The notes beneath the pieces were generated by a model. That model was not told the origin of the DNA. It did no database searches and was given only the letters and a program-made list of their open reading frames with translations. From positions 82,473 through 146,472 of the forward strand of contig CAKRRD010000002.1 of the NCBI GenBank assembly GCA_934394815.1: DNA of 64,000 nucleotides. Direction: 5' to 3'. The position numbers and the translations under genes were made by a program. Below are positions 51,512-61,622 of the stretch, in pieces. Numbering within the stretch: the first letter of the stretch is position 1; every line of letters begins with the position of its first letter. The stretch comes from an uncultured Acetatifactor sp. (GTDB lineage: Bacteria; Bacillota; Clostridia; Lachnospirales; Lachnospiraceae).

Positions 51512-54190
51512 ATGAATTATGGCAAAAAAGGTGTCCGGGCAAAGCAGAAGACACTCAACTCTAAATCACAAAAATGGGGAAGGAAAATCGCCCTGATCTG
51601 CGTTAAGATCGCGTTGGCAGCCATTGTCGGTGTGGGCATCTGCGGTATTTCCGCCGGCATCGGTGCTTTCCGCGGCATCCTCTCCTCCACTCCCACGATC
51701 CGTCTGTCGGATGTCGTAGCCGTAGGCGAAGCCACCATTGTCTACGACAGGGAAGGCAACGAGATCGACCAGTATGTCAGCACCAACTCCAACCGTCTCT
51801 CCGTAGGCATGGACGAGATCCCCGACTACATGGGAAAGGCCTTCGTCGCTATCGAGGACGAGCGTTTCTATCAGCACAACGGTATCGACTTCAAGGGTAT
51901 TATCCGTGCCGGTTACCAGTTTTTGAAGACCGGTGGTGAAGAGGCACAGGGTGCCAGTACCATTACCCAGCAGCTGTTGAAGAATACCGTCTTCACCGAC
52001 TGGACTTCCGAGGGCGATAACAAGATCAAGAAGATCAAACGTAAGATCCAGGAACAGTATCTGGCTCTGGAGATCACGAAGTACTACTCCAAGGACGAGA
52101 TCCTGCTGCGTTATATGAACGCTATTAACTTAGGACAGAACACCCTGGGTGTGGAATCCGCTTCCCTGCGTTACTTCGGTAAGCACTGCAGCGAGCTGAC
52201 CATTTCCGAATGTGCGGTCATCGCCAGTATCACCCAGAATCCTTCCAAATATAACCCGATCCGTCATCCGGAAGAGAATGTAAAGCGTCGTAAGAAATGT
52301 CTGACCAACATGCTGGATCTGGGCTTTATCACGCAGGCGCAGTACGATGAAGCCATGGCAGATACCGATGCGGTGTATGAGCGCATCGGTCTGTACGACA
52401 TTGATTATCAGGAAGCCAATGCCACCACCGGTTCCTACTTCTCCGATGCGGTATACGAGCAGGTAAAACAGGATCTGATCCTGGCAGGTTACAACGAGAC
52501 CATGGCAGAGACACTGCTGACCTCCGGCGGCTTACGCGTGGAATCCACCCTGGATCCCACGATCCAGAATATTCTGAACGAGGAATATGCGGATCCTTCC
52601 AACTATCCGGAGAATGTGAAATGGTATCTGAACTATGCACTTACCATTATCTCTCCCGATGGCACCAAGAATAATTTCAGTAAGGAAAATATGATGACCT
52701 GGTTCAAGCAGAACCAGAATGCGAAGTTCAACCTGATCTTCTCTTCCCAGGATGATGCCTATGCTGCGGTCGATACTTACCGTTCCGCAATGCTGGCACA
52801 GTTGGGGGTAGAGGATAATGCAGACAATTATGAGGAGACTATTTCCATGACTCCCCAGCCCCAGTCCGCCATGGTCATTGAAGACCAGAGCACCGGTTAC
52901 GTGGTAGCCATGATTGGCGGCCGCGGTGCTAAAGAAGGACGCAGAACCTTAAACCGTGCCACCAGCGCCAAACGTCTGCCGGGATCTACCTTCAAGGTAG
53001 TGGCATCCTACGCTCCCGCTCTGGACAGTGCCGGTAAGACACTGGCTACCGTTTACAACGATGCACCCTTCAACTATGCAGACGGTACTCCTGTCCGTAA
53101 CTGGTACAAGACCGGTTACCGCGGTATCCAGAATATCCGAAGTGCGATCCGTGACTCCCTGAACATTATCGCAGTCAAGAACATCACGGTGATCACTCCG
53201 AGACTTGGTTATGATTATCTGTTGAACTTCGGCTTCACCACCCTGACCGACGGCGTACAGGTGGGCAATGAGATCAAATCCGATGTGAACCAGTCTCTGG
53301 CTCTGGGCGGTCTGACCTACGGTGTTACCCCTTATGAGCTGACCGGTGCCTATGCTGCCATTGCCAACGGTGGCACTTATGCCGCTCCGAAGCTTTATAC
53401 CAGAGTCACAGATGCCGACGGCAATGTGATCCTGGACAACACCAATCCCGAGACCAGACAGGTCATTAAGGAGACCACTGCTTTCCTGCTGACCAGTGCC
53501 ATGCAGGATGTTGTTACCTCCGGTACCGGTGCCCGCGTCAACTTCGGCGGCATGGCTATCGCCGGTAAAACCGGTACTACGACCGGACCTACCGATGCCT
53601 GGTTCGTTGGATATACTCCTTATTACACTGCTGCTACCTGGACCGGTTATGACAACAATGTGAACCTGAACAGCGCTGAGGATGGCGTCTCCAAGACCTT
53701 ATGGCGTAAGGTCATGAAACGTGTCCACGAGGATCTGCCCAATACCCAGTTCCCGGTTCCTTCCGGAATCGTACAGGTACAGGTATGTTCCCAGTCCGGC
53801 AAGCTGCCGATTCCCGGCCTCTGTGACGGTTCCGTCTACACGGAATACTTTGCGGAGGGTACGGAGCCTACGGAAAGCTGTGATGTGCACTATCAGGGTG
53901 AGATCTGTGCTTACGACGGACTGCCTGCAAGCCCTGACTGCCCGTTCAAGTATACCGGTGTTGCTACGATGCCTCTGGTAGAGGATCCCGCTTTGCAGCA
54001 GGGTTCTACCGTCATCATCAACAATCCGGACGGTACCCAGACGGTCAGCACGCCGAACACCAGAAGCCAGTGTGAGCACGATGCCACCTTCTTCGCCAAC
54101 CCGGATTACGAAGCCGTGATCAACCAGCAGCAGGCCGAGATCAATGCCCGCGGCGCTTCACAGCCCCAGCCGGATGATTCGGACGACTAA
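51512..54190 (+). CDS. ponA: Class A penicillin-binding protein (PBP1A)
   Basis: 892 residues. Short cytoplasmic tail, one membrane helix (ALICVKIALAAIVGVGICGISAGIG), glycosyltransferase GT51 domain (VAIEDERFYQHNGIDFKGI with the catalytic Glu, GASTITQQLLKN, KIKRKIQEQYLALEI, RYMNAINLGQ), then transpeptidase with SxxK in LPGSTFKVV, SLN in RDSLNIIAV and KTG in AGKTGTT. The C-terminal tail has five Cys and Asn/Gln-rich end. ATG at 51512 follows AGAAAGGAC. Polymerises and crosslinks peptidoglycan. A clear terminator follows. Confidence 0.96.
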   Translation: MNYGKKGVRAKQKTLNSKSQKWGRKIALICVKIALAAIVGVGICGISAGIGAFRGILSSTPTIRLSDVVAVGEATIVYDREGNEIDQYVSTNSNRLSVGMDEIPDYMGKAFVAIEDERFYQHNGIDFKGIIRAGYQFLKTGGEEAQGASTITQQLLKNTVFTDWTSEGDNKIKKIKRKIQEQYLALEITKYYSKDEILLRYMNAINLGQNTLGVESASLRYFGKHCSELTISECAVIASITQNPSKYNPIRHPEENVKRRKKCLTNMLDLGFITQAQYDEAMADTDAVYERIGLYDIDYQEANATTGSYFSDAVYEQVKQDLILAGYNETMAETLLTSGGLRVESTLDPTIQNILNEEYADPSNYPENVKWYLNYALTIISPDGTKNNFSKENMMTWFKQNQNAKFNLIFSSQDDAYAAVDTYRSAMLAQLGVEDNADNYEETISMTPQPQSAMVIEDQSTGYVVAMIGGRGAKEGRRTLNRATSAKRLPGSTFKVVASYAPALDSAGKTLATVYNDAPFNYADGTPVRNWYKTGYRGIQNIRSAIRDSLNIIAVKNITVITPRLGYDYLLNFGFTTLTDGVQVGNEIKSDVNQSLALGGLTYGVTPYELTGAYAAIANGGTYAAPKLYTRVTDADGNVILDNTNPETRQVIKETTAFLLTSAMQDVVTSGTGARVNFGGMAIAGKTGTTTGPTDAWFVGYTPYYTAATWTGYDNNVNLNSAEDGVSKTLWRKVMKRVHEDLPNTQFPVPSGIVQVQVCSQSGKLPIPGLCDGSVYTEYFAEGTEPTESCDVHYQGEICAYDGLPASPDCPFKYTGVATMPLVEDPALQQGSTVIINNPDGTQTVSTPNTRSQCEHDATFFANPDYEAVINQQQAEINARGASQPQPDDSDD

Positions 54191-54211
54191 ATAAACTATC
54201 CGTATAAACGA

Positions 54212-54263
54212 GATCCGCCCCTGTATCGCTGTTCTACGCAGCTACAGAGGCGGATTTTTTTTG
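54212..54263 (+). terminator. Terminator of the PBP1A gene
   Basis: ATCCGCC-CCTGTA and TACAG-AGGCGGAT arms followed by eight T. Confidence 0.85.
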
Positions 54264-54265
54264 CA

Positions 54266-54306
54266 TAAAAATACCGGATCAAACAGTTTCCTGTCCGATC
54301 CGGCAT
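54266..54306 (-). terminator. Terminator of gdhA
   Basis: GCCGGATCGGACAG and CTGTTTGATCCGGT arms with a GAAA loop, then ATTTTT in the minus direction; convergent with the ponA terminator. Confidence 0.8.
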
Positions 54307-54336
54307 TCATTATATTTTGGGTTTTAAAAGCTGTTC

Positions 54337-55740
<1,404 letters not shown>

Positions 55741-55742
55741 TT

Positions 55743-55771
55743 ATTATAAAACGACTTTTTTAATTGTACAA
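55743..55771 (-). promoter_or_regulatory. Promoter of gdhA
   Basis: TTGTAC, 17-bp spacer, TATAAT, about 60 bp before the start codon. Confidence 0.75.
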
Positions 55772-55901
55772 TAAACTTTATCCCACTAAATCATAAAAGT
55801 TTTTGCCGTTTTTCTGTATAATTTGCACAATAAATTATACAAGTATACATTTTGTGCGTTATGGTGTACGTTCAACTTGACGAAAGCGGTCGTTTTGTAT
55901 G

Positions 55902-56360
55902 TTATAGATATTCTTTCAGGGTACGGATATTGGCATTCTCCATATCGATCAGTTCCCTGGCCAGACTGCGGCAGACATTTCCCGCGAACTCCTCGTTATG
56001 GGCCAGTACCTTTTCCATTTCCAGAACACCGTTGTTGCTGCCCTTGATAATCACTTCCGCAATATGACTAGTACTGGTATTGAGCAGAGTGTTACAGCCG
56101 ATCCCAAAGCGCAGCATAACGTTCTCCATGGCATTTTCCCGGTAGGTCTGTGCCTTGCCCTCCACCAGATTCTGTACCGCCCTGTCATGCAGTCTGGAAT
56201 ATTGCAGTTCCTGTTCTGCCACCACAGTGGCCAGTCTGTCGTCGTAAATTTTGTCCGTAATGGCATCCAGCGCCTTCATGGCCATTTCCGTGTTCCTCTG
56301 GATCTCCCGATAGATGTTGATCTCCTGTTTTTTCAAATTGTGTTTTTCCGATTTATTCAT
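55902..56360 (-). CDS. Conserved hypothetical helical protein
   Basis: 152 residues, almost entirely alpha-helical and charged (NLKKQEINIYREIQRNTEMAMKALDAITDKIYDD; QELQYSRLHDRAVQNL), with a Gly/Thr-containing turn (FGIGCNTLLNTSTSHIAEVIIKGSNNG) and a C-terminal helix. Not recognised; a ferritin-like or spore-coat-like helical bundle is possible. Its AAGGAG RBS lies inside the hairpin at 56365-56396, so translation may be controlled or reduced. Confidence 0.7.
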   Translation of the reverse strand: MNKSEKHNLKKQEINIYREIQRNTEMAMKALDAITDKIYDDRLATVVAEQELQYSRLHDRAVQNLVEGKAQTYRENAMENVMLRFGIGCNTLLNTSTSHIAEVIIKGSNNGVLEMEKVLAHNEEFAGNVCRSLARELIDMENANIRTLKEYL

Positions 56361-56364
56361 AGAA

Positions 56365-56396
56365 AAAGCTCCTTACCGTTTTTGGTAAGAAGCTTT
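56365..56396 (-). promoter_or_regulatory. Terminator-like hairpin that contains the RBS of the next gene
   Basis: AAAGCTTCTTACC and GGTAAGGAGCTTT pair over 13 bp (one wobble), loop AAAAAC, then TTTTTCT and ATG at 56360. It looks like the terminator of the SH3 gene, and the right arm holds AAGGAG. Confidence 0.65.
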
Positions 56397-56500
56397 CCCT
56401 GATGAGGCCTGTTTTATTCCAAGTCCTGTCAAAAATGAATCATCAAAAATCATGCCTGCAAGCAGTCAGATTTTGCCGATTTATTTTTGGCACTGCTCAT

Positions 56501-57721
56501 TTACTGTACATATTCGCTCTTTACATATCCGATCTGGCCGTTGTACTTAATCTTGCTCCAGTCGCCCTCGGTACCTACCAGCTCCGCGGAATCACCTCCG
56601 GAGAGGACTCCCAGACGGTCTGCCGTCTCACTGGCGGATGCACGCACGTTAATATTCGTGGTCGCTGTAACGGTTCCGATGGTCTCTGCACCGGCCACAC
56701 TCTCTGCCAGCTGCAGGAACTCCGCCTTGATATAGCCTTCCCTGCCGTCATAATCCACCTTGGTCCAGCCGTTGGGACGCTGCTCCAGTAACTGCAGTTT
56801 TGTGCCTCCAGCCACCTTTCCCAGCTTATCTGCCTGCTCGCTGTCGGAACTTCTGACATTTACAGTGGTCGTCGTGGTCACATACTGAGGCCCCTGCTCT
56901 TCTGCGGGCTGCCCGCCGCCTTCTGCGGATGTCTCCTGCCCCTCGGCAGGCTGTTCTGTGGCTTCGGCTGCCGTCTCTGTATTCTGGATATCTCCGGTCA
57001 CCTGATTCGCCAGTTTCTCGCCTACGGCAATGCTTACCTGAGAATCCAGTTCGCTGATATACTGCAATACTTCCGGGTGCTCTACCATCAGTTCATTATA
57101 TTCCACCGTAATCTTGTTGTTGAATTCCACAACATCATCCTGTGTACTTACCGTCTTGATATAGTCATTGACTTCTTCACTGTTCTCGCCACGCTTGATA
57201 TACAGTTCTCCCTGATCATTGGTGCAGATATAAAGTGCCTGATAACCGGGAACCTCTTCTTCATGGCCTACAAAGGAAATCTTGTAATATATATAAGCGA
57301 TCACAGAGCCCTCTTCCGGGCCGGTCTTGGTGTAGATCTCCAGTGTCGGATAATAATCAATGTACTGCGATAACTCCAGATAACGATACATGTCCTTATC
57401 GGAAATCTCGTCGCATACGGAACGAAGGGTTGCCTCATCTCCGGTAGCCATTGCATTGTAATAAGTAGCTACCAGTGTATATACCGCACCTTCCTCATTG
57501 GCAACCAGCGGTACCTCTTCCGTTGCGGCCTCCGTCGCTGCCATCTCACTGGAGGCTGCCGCAGCGCTTTCTGCATTCTGCTGTTCTTCTCTGTGGCGGT
57601 TATTCATGCTCAGGCTTACGGATACTGTGACTGCCACAGCCACTACCACTACTGCCGGCAATATGGCTTTACTGTGTTTTATAATATAGTTACCAAGAAA
57701 ATGTAATTTTTCTTTCCACAT
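56501..57721 (-). CDS. Membrane-anchored protein with two SH3 domains
   Basis: 406 residues. One N-terminal membrane helix (AILPAVVVVAVAVTVSVSLSM), an Ala/Glu/Thr-rich linker, a central domain with an NTF2-like look (YTLVATYYNAMATGDEATLRSVC...YYKISFVGHEEEVPGYQALYIC), a Gln/Glu/Ala linker and two bacterial SH3 domains (TTTVNVRSSDSEQADKLGKV and TTNINVRASASETADRLGVL). Probably binds peptidoglycan on the outer face. ATG at 57721 follows GGAAAGGAC. Confidence 0.88.
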   Translation of the reverse strand: MWKEKLHFLGNYIIKHSKAILPAVVVVAVAVTVSVSLSMNNRHREEQQNAESAAAASSEMAATEAATEEVPLVANEEGAVYTLVATYYNAMATGDEATLRSVCDEISDKDMYRYLELSQYIDYYPTLEIYTKTGPEEGSVIAYIYYKISFVGHEEEVPGYQALYICTNDQGELYIKRGENSEEVNDYIKTVSTQDDVVEFNNKITVEYNELMVEHPEVLQYISELDSQVSIAVGEKLANQVTGDIQNTETAAEATEQPAEGQETSAEGGGQPAEEQGPQYVTTTTTVNVRSSDSEQADKLGKVAGGTKLQLLEQRPNGWTKVDYDGREGYIKAEFLQLAESVAGAETIGTVTATTNINVRASASETADRLGVLSGGDSAELVGTEGDWSKIKYNGQIGYVKSEYVQ

Positions 57722-57761
57722 ACAGTGTCCTTTCCAAATTTCGAAAAAAAGTTCTTTAATC

Positions 57762-57782
57762 GCAAAAAGCCGCAAGCGGCTT
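57762..57782 (-). terminator. Terminator downstream of tRNA-Arg
   Basis: AAGCCGC-TT-GCGGCTT hairpin followed by TTTGCG in the minus direction, before the SH3 gene's start. Confidence 0.6.
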
Positions 57783-57804
57783 CTCTTCTCTCTCCCTATA
57801 ATCA

Positions 57805-57916
57805 AGGTGATGTAAAATGCATCCGACAGGAATCGAACCTGCATTAAAGGCGTCGGAGGCCTCCGTTCTATCCATTAGACTACGGATGCAAATATTACAA
57901 ATTTGTTACATCACCT
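57805..57916. repeat. 11-bp inverted repeat flanking the tRNA gene
   Basis: AGGTGATGTAA at 57805-57815 and TTACATCACCT at 57906-57916 are perfect inverse copies on either side of the tRNA, so leader and trailer of the precursor could pair. Confidence 0.8.
57818..57889 (-). tRNA. tRNA-Arg (anticodon CCG)
   Basis: 72 nt. Acceptor GCATCCG/CGGATGC with discriminator A, D arm GTCTAATGGATAGAAC, anticodon stem GAGGC/GCCTT around loop CTCCGAC (anticodon CCG), T arm GCAGG-TTCGATT-CCTGT. CCA is not encoded. Reads CGG codons. Confidence 0.93.
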
Positions 57917-58007
57917 CGACTATAATATCATAAAACACTACATATGTCCAGTTTAAATTGTTGGAATTATTCAGTTTTTTTCAAACATAATATTCACTCC
58001 GGTCATT

Positions 58008-58904
58008 CTACACGATCCGTACTTCCTTCTCCCGGCTGCAATACAGATATAAATGGTCCGACAGAACTTCCTCCGGCGGCAGCTCCGTCCGGTTCACTTC
58101 TGCGATCATTTTCTTCAGTCCTTCCCTGTCCTGTTCCCGTTCCCTGGGAACCAGCAGGAATTCATGAACAGAACTGGGGATCATGTAATAATCGCCGCCG
58201 ATACGCTCTGCCAGCTGCTCCAGCATCCCGGGATACAGAATGCTGCAGGCACCGTAAGTCTTGCGGGAATTCGTCAGGATCATCATGGATACCTTCCTCA
58301 AAAATTCCCTCCGGACTTCCTCCGGAAGTTCCTGCAGTGCGTCTCCCAGCACATCCTCCATGGGAATGGTCTCACCGGGAAACAGTCTGGGGGTATTTTT
58401 CACCGCAATCTCCAACAGTTCCCTGTCTGTCACCTTCCAGTTGTCCAGATGGGATCTGTAGATGGGGATCATACCGTTGTCCACTCCTGCTTCGTCAAAC
58501 GCATAGTAGAAGCAGATTGCCAGATCAAGTATCGGAATATACGGCACTTTTTCCAGCTGCTCCCTGTTCTTCTCCCGGTTCACCAGCCGGAAGCACAGTT
58601 TCTCCTTTACCTTCTCAAAATCCTGAAAAAAGGAAACGTCGATCTTCCGGCCGATTCCGTCCTCCTTATAGATACTGATGATCTTCTTAATAATATCTGC
58701 AAAGGTCACGCCACCCTCATAAGCTTCCCAGAAGGAATTAAGATAAATCGTAGGTGTCACATTGTCCTGTCCCTTACGGATCATCAGTCCCTGAAGCAGC
58801 ACTCCGTTATTCTTCTGCACTTCCCGCAGTTCCACTGTATACTCCTGTCCCAACACTTCGCTGACAGCCTTCTGTACCTTTACTTTAAATGTAGAAATCT
58901 CCAT
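58008..58904 (-). CDS. DUF5688 family protein
   Basis: 298 residues, ATG at 58904 behind GGAGGTATTCT. It begins EISTFKVKVQKAVSEVLG and has the pattern of DUF5688 proteins of Lachnospiraceae: NNGVLLQGLMI, PTIYLNSFWEAYEGGVTFADIIKKI, DFEKVKEKLCFRLVNREKNREQLEKVPYIPILDLAICFYY and SSVHEFLLVPR. No membrane helix or catalytic motif is visible. Function unknown; the family often occurs in many copies per genome. Confidence 0.85.
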   Translation of the reverse strand: MEISTFKVKVQKAVSEVLGQEYTVELREVQKNNGVLLQGLMIRKGQDNVTPTIYLNSFWEAYEGGVTFADIIKKIISIYKEDGIGRKIDVSFFQDFEKVKEKLCFRLVNREKNREQLEKVPYIPILDLAICFYYAFDEAGVDNGMIPIYRSHLDNWKVTDRELLEIAVKNTPRLFPGETIPMEDVLGDALQELPEEVRREFLRKVSMMILTNSRKTYGACSILYPGMLEQLAERIGGDYYMIPSSVHEFLLVPREREQDREGLKKMIAEVNRTELPPEEVLSDHLYLYCSREKEVRIV

Positions 58905-58989
58905 AGAATACCTCCATGCCTCTCCGAAGCAGGCTCCCCTCCTGCTTTTTCCCATGTGGTATTTCCGGTGTAAAAATGTAGAAAATAAC

Positions 58990-59032
58990 AAAGGCAATAA
59001 GCCATCCCGAAACAGGATAACTTATTGCCTTA
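58990..59032 (-). terminator. Terminator of efp
   Basis: AAGGCAATAAG and CTTATTGCCTT arms with inner TATCC/GGGATGG pairing and TTGTTATTTT after them, 48 bp past the efp stop. Confidence 0.75.
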
Positions 59033-59079
59033 CAGGTTCTCTTATCGGATATTGCTCAGAACAGTGGTAGTCTCAACAA

Positions 59080-59637
59080 TTATGCACGAGACAGATATTC
59101 ACCGGTTCTGGTATCGATCTTGATCTTGTCGCCCTGGTTAACGAACAGAGGTACTGCAACAGTAGCTCCGGTCTCAACGGTAGCAGGCTTGCTGGCACCG
59201 GTAGCGGTATCACCCTTGAATCCGGGCTCGGTCTCAGTGATCTCCAGTTCTACAAACAGAGGAGGCTCCACGGAGAATACGCTGCCATTGTGGGAGCAGA
59301 TCTTGCACATCTCGTTCTCTTTTACGAACTTCAGTGCATCACCTACAGTCTCAGAGTTCAGTGCAACCTGATCGTAAGTCTCGGTATCCATGAAGTAGTA
59401 CAGATCGCCATCTTCATACAGATACTGCATATCCTTTCTATCAATACGCGCCTGAGGGCACTTCTCAGTAGGACGGAAGGTCTTCTCAACTACACCGCCA
59501 CTCTTGATGTTCTTCAGCTTGGTTCTAACGAAAGCTGCGCCCTTTCCCGGCTTAACATGCTGGAATTCGATAATCTGGTAAACATTGTTATCATACTCAA
59601 TGGTAATACCATTTCTGAAATCACCTGCAGAAATCAT
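59080..59637 (-). CDS. efp: Elongation factor P
   Basis: 185 residues, three beta-barrel domains. The modified lysine sits in [18 protein letters not shown]-terminal [24 protein letters not shown] matches the family ending. RBS TTAGGAGG before ATG. Rescues ribosomes stalled at polyproline. No modification gene (EpmA, YmfI or other) is adjacent. Confidence 0.97.
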   Translation of the reverse strand: MISAGDFRNGITIEYDNNVYQIIEFQHVKPGKGAAFVRTKLKNIKSGGVVEKTFRPTEKCPQARIDRKDMQYLYEDGDLYYFMDTETYDQVALNSETVGDALKFVKENEMCKICSHNGSVFSVEPPLFVELEITETEPGFKGDTATGASKPATVETGATVAVPLFVNQGDKIKIDTRTGEYLSRA

Positions 59638-59743
59638 AATGTATTCCTCCTAAATATTTTCACGTCATAATTCTATAACATTTTAATATAAAAACATGCA
59701 CATTTCAACTACTTTTGAAAAATTTTTTCAAATTTCTGCGAAA

Positions 59744-60178
59744 CTACTGTCTGTTCTCCCGCAGGAAATCAATTCCCTGCAGATATCCGTCCAGTCCCTG
59801 TCCGTAGATCTGTCGGCTGCACACCGGTGCTGTCACGGAAATCCTGCGGAACTCTTCTCTGTTCGTAATGTCGGAAATATGAACCTCCACCTTGGGGATA
59901 TCCACGCTGGCCAGCGCATCCCGGATGGCGTAGCTGTAGTGCGTATAGGCACCGGGATTGATTACAATCCCCTCCGTACCGTCAAAATAGGCTTCCTGGA
60001 TCCGGTCAATGATGGCTCCCTCATGATTGCTCTGAAAGACCTGAATATCATCCCCGGTCTCCTTCGCCTTTTTGTCGATCAGATCCAGTAAGTACTGATA
60101 ATCCTGGGTCCCGTAGATCTTTTTCTCCCGGATCCCCAGAAAATTCAGATTAGGGCCGTTGATCACCAAAATCTTCAT
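59744..60178 (-). CDS. aroQ: Internal start producing 3-dehydroquinase (AroQ) alone (alternative product of the fusion gene)
   Basis: 144 residues from an ATG with strong RBS AAAAAGGAGAGG inside the fusion frame. Length and start match free-standing type II dehydroquinases, so this is probably the ancestral gene boundary. Confidence 0.6.
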   Translation of the reverse strand: MKILVINGPNLNFLGIREKKIYGTQDYQYLLDLIDKKAKETGDDIQVFQSNHEGAIIDRIQEAYFDGTEGIVINPGAYTHYSYAIRDALASVDIPKVEVHISDITNREEFRRISVTAPVCSRQIYGQGLDGYLQGIDFLRENRQ

Positions 60179-60733
60179 CTTTTTCCTCTCCTTTTTCTTC
60201 TGTATCTCTTTCTGTTTCCGTAATTGCAGCTGTAATTCCTCTGCCAGTTCGTCGGAGTGCCGGTTGTCCACATCCAGTATGATATCGGCGCACTCGGTAT
60301 AGATCTGATCACGGGTCTTCAGCAGTTCCCGGATTCTTGCCAGCGGATCCTCACATTGCAGTAATGGTCTCGTGGTGTCATTTTTCAGACGCTCATAGAC
60401 CACCTCCGGTGACACCCTTAAATATACTACCGTTCCGCAGCGGTGTAACAGGGGCCGGTTTACCGGATTCACCGGAGTTCCTCCGCCTACGGACAGAATG
60501 CGTTCATATTTCTGCTCTCCGCATTTTCGCAGAAGCTCCGTCTCCAGTTCCCGGAAATAGGCTTCCCCGTCGTCCGCGAAGATCTGCGTAATGCTTCTGC
60601 CTTCCTGTCTCTCGATCAGCTTGTCCGTATCCTCCACCGGCATCCGCAGCAGATAGGACAGTTTCAGTCCCAGCGTGGTCTTCCCCGATCCCATGAAACC
60701 GATCAGGACAATATTCTTTCGTTTGTGTTTCAT
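59744..60733 (-). CDS. Shikimate kinase - type II 3-dehydroquinase in-frame fusion
   Basis: 329 residues. Shikimate kinase part (1-185): Walker A LIGFMGSGKTTLG, EDTDKLIERQ, YFRELETE, VGGGTP and RPLLQ lid. After the lysine-rich linker KQKEIQKKKERKK comes a complete 3-dehydroquinase (AroQ, 144 residues): NGPNLNFLGIRE, NPGAYTHYSYAIRDAL, EVHISDITNREEFRR. No stop separates them. An internal ATG at 60178 has AAGGAGAGG upstream, so AroQ may also be made alone. AroK start ATG at 60733 is one base past aroE's stop. Both work in aromatic amino acid synthesis. Confidence 0.9.
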   Translation of the reverse strand: MKHKRKNIVLIGFMGSGKTTLGLKLSYLLRMPVEDTDKLIERQEGRSITQIFADDGEAYFRELETELLRKCGEQKYERILSVGGGTPVNPVNRPLLHRCGTVVYLRVSPEVVYERLKNDTTRPLLQCEDPLARIRELLKTRDQIYTECADIILDVDNRHSDELAEELQLQLRKQKEIQKKKERKKMKILVINGPNLNFLGIREKKIYGTQDYQYLLDLIDKKAKETGDDIQVFQSNHEGAIIDRIQEAYFDGTEGIVINPGAYTHYSYAIRDALASVDIPKVEVHISDITNREEFRRISVTAPVCSRQIYGQGLDGYLQGIDFLRENRQ

Positions 60734-60734
60734 T

Positions 60735-61622
60735 TTATTTTCCGTCCTCTGTCTTTTTCGCCTGCTGCATCCGTTCATAGACTTTATCCGCCAGCCACTG
60801 TTCAACCTCACAGTCTGTCCAGAGCTCAAATGCTATGATTCCCTGATAGAGCAACATCTTCGCACCATTGCAGGCCTTGCCTCCCTGTTCCTCCACCAGT
60901 TCCATAAAACGGGTCTTCGACGGATTGAAGATCAGATCGTAACCGGTATGAACCTTCTTATAAAATGCAGGATCCGTGATCACCGCCGCATCGCAGTCCG
61001 GATACATGCCCACACTGGTGGCCTGTATTGCCAGATAGCGTTCCCCTTCCGGCAGCGTATCATACGCATTGATGGGCAATGCTTTTACGAACTCCCGGCC
61101 TGCCAGACGGTTGACTTCGTCCGCCACCTCCTGTGCCTTCTCCACCGTGCGGTTCAGAATAACCGCCTCTTTTGCTCCCTTGTCCAGTAACAGCATGGCT
61201 ACGGCTCTGGCTACACCGCCGGCCCCCAGGATCAGTACCTTCTCTCCCCTGACCTTTACGCCGTCCTCGCACATGGCACGATACAGTCCGGGCATATCGG
61301 TATTGTAGCCCTTGTACCCTTTTTCCGTCCGCACCAGCGTATTGACTGCACCGATATTCACCGCCAGCGGATCGATGTCTGTGAGATACGGGATCACATC
61401 GCTTTTATAAGGAACTGTCACATTCATTCCCAGCAGATTCAGGGCAAACGCACCCTTTATGGCATCCTCCAGTCTTCCGGTCTCCACATGGAACGGAACG
61501 TAAGCCAGATTTTTTCCAAGTACCATGGATAAGGTGTTATGAATCACCGGTGACAGGGTATGTTCCACCGGGTTTCCGATGAGTCCGCAGGTTCTGGTAT
61601 AACCATTGATATCATTCAGCAT
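60735..61622 (-). CDS. aroE: Shikimate dehydrogenase
   Basis: 295 residues. Substrate domain GLIGNPVEHTLSPVIHNT, NVTVPYKSDVIPYL with the catalytic Lys, GAVNTLV and NTDMPGL; NADP domain LILGAGGVARAVAMLLLDKGA and NRTVEKA. Catalyses dehydroshikimate to shikimate. Start overlaps the yqeG stop by 11 bp; weak RBS GGAAATC. Follows yqeG and precedes aroK-aroQ, matching the pathway order. Confidence 0.95.
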   Translation of the reverse strand: MLNDINGYTRTCGLIGNPVEHTLSPVIHNTLSMVLGKNLAYVPFHVETGRLEDAIKGAFALNLLGMNVTVPYKSDVIPYLTDIDPLAVNIGAVNTLVRTEKGYKGYNTDMPGLYRAMCEDGVKVRGEKVLILGAGGVARAVAMLLLDKGAKEAVILNRTVEKAQEVADEVNRLAGREFVKALPINAYDTLPEGERYLAIQATSVGMYPDCDAAVITDPAFYKKVHTGYDLIFNPSKTRFMELVEEQGGKACNGAKMLLYQGIIAFELWTDCEVEQWLADKVYERMQQAKKTEDGK

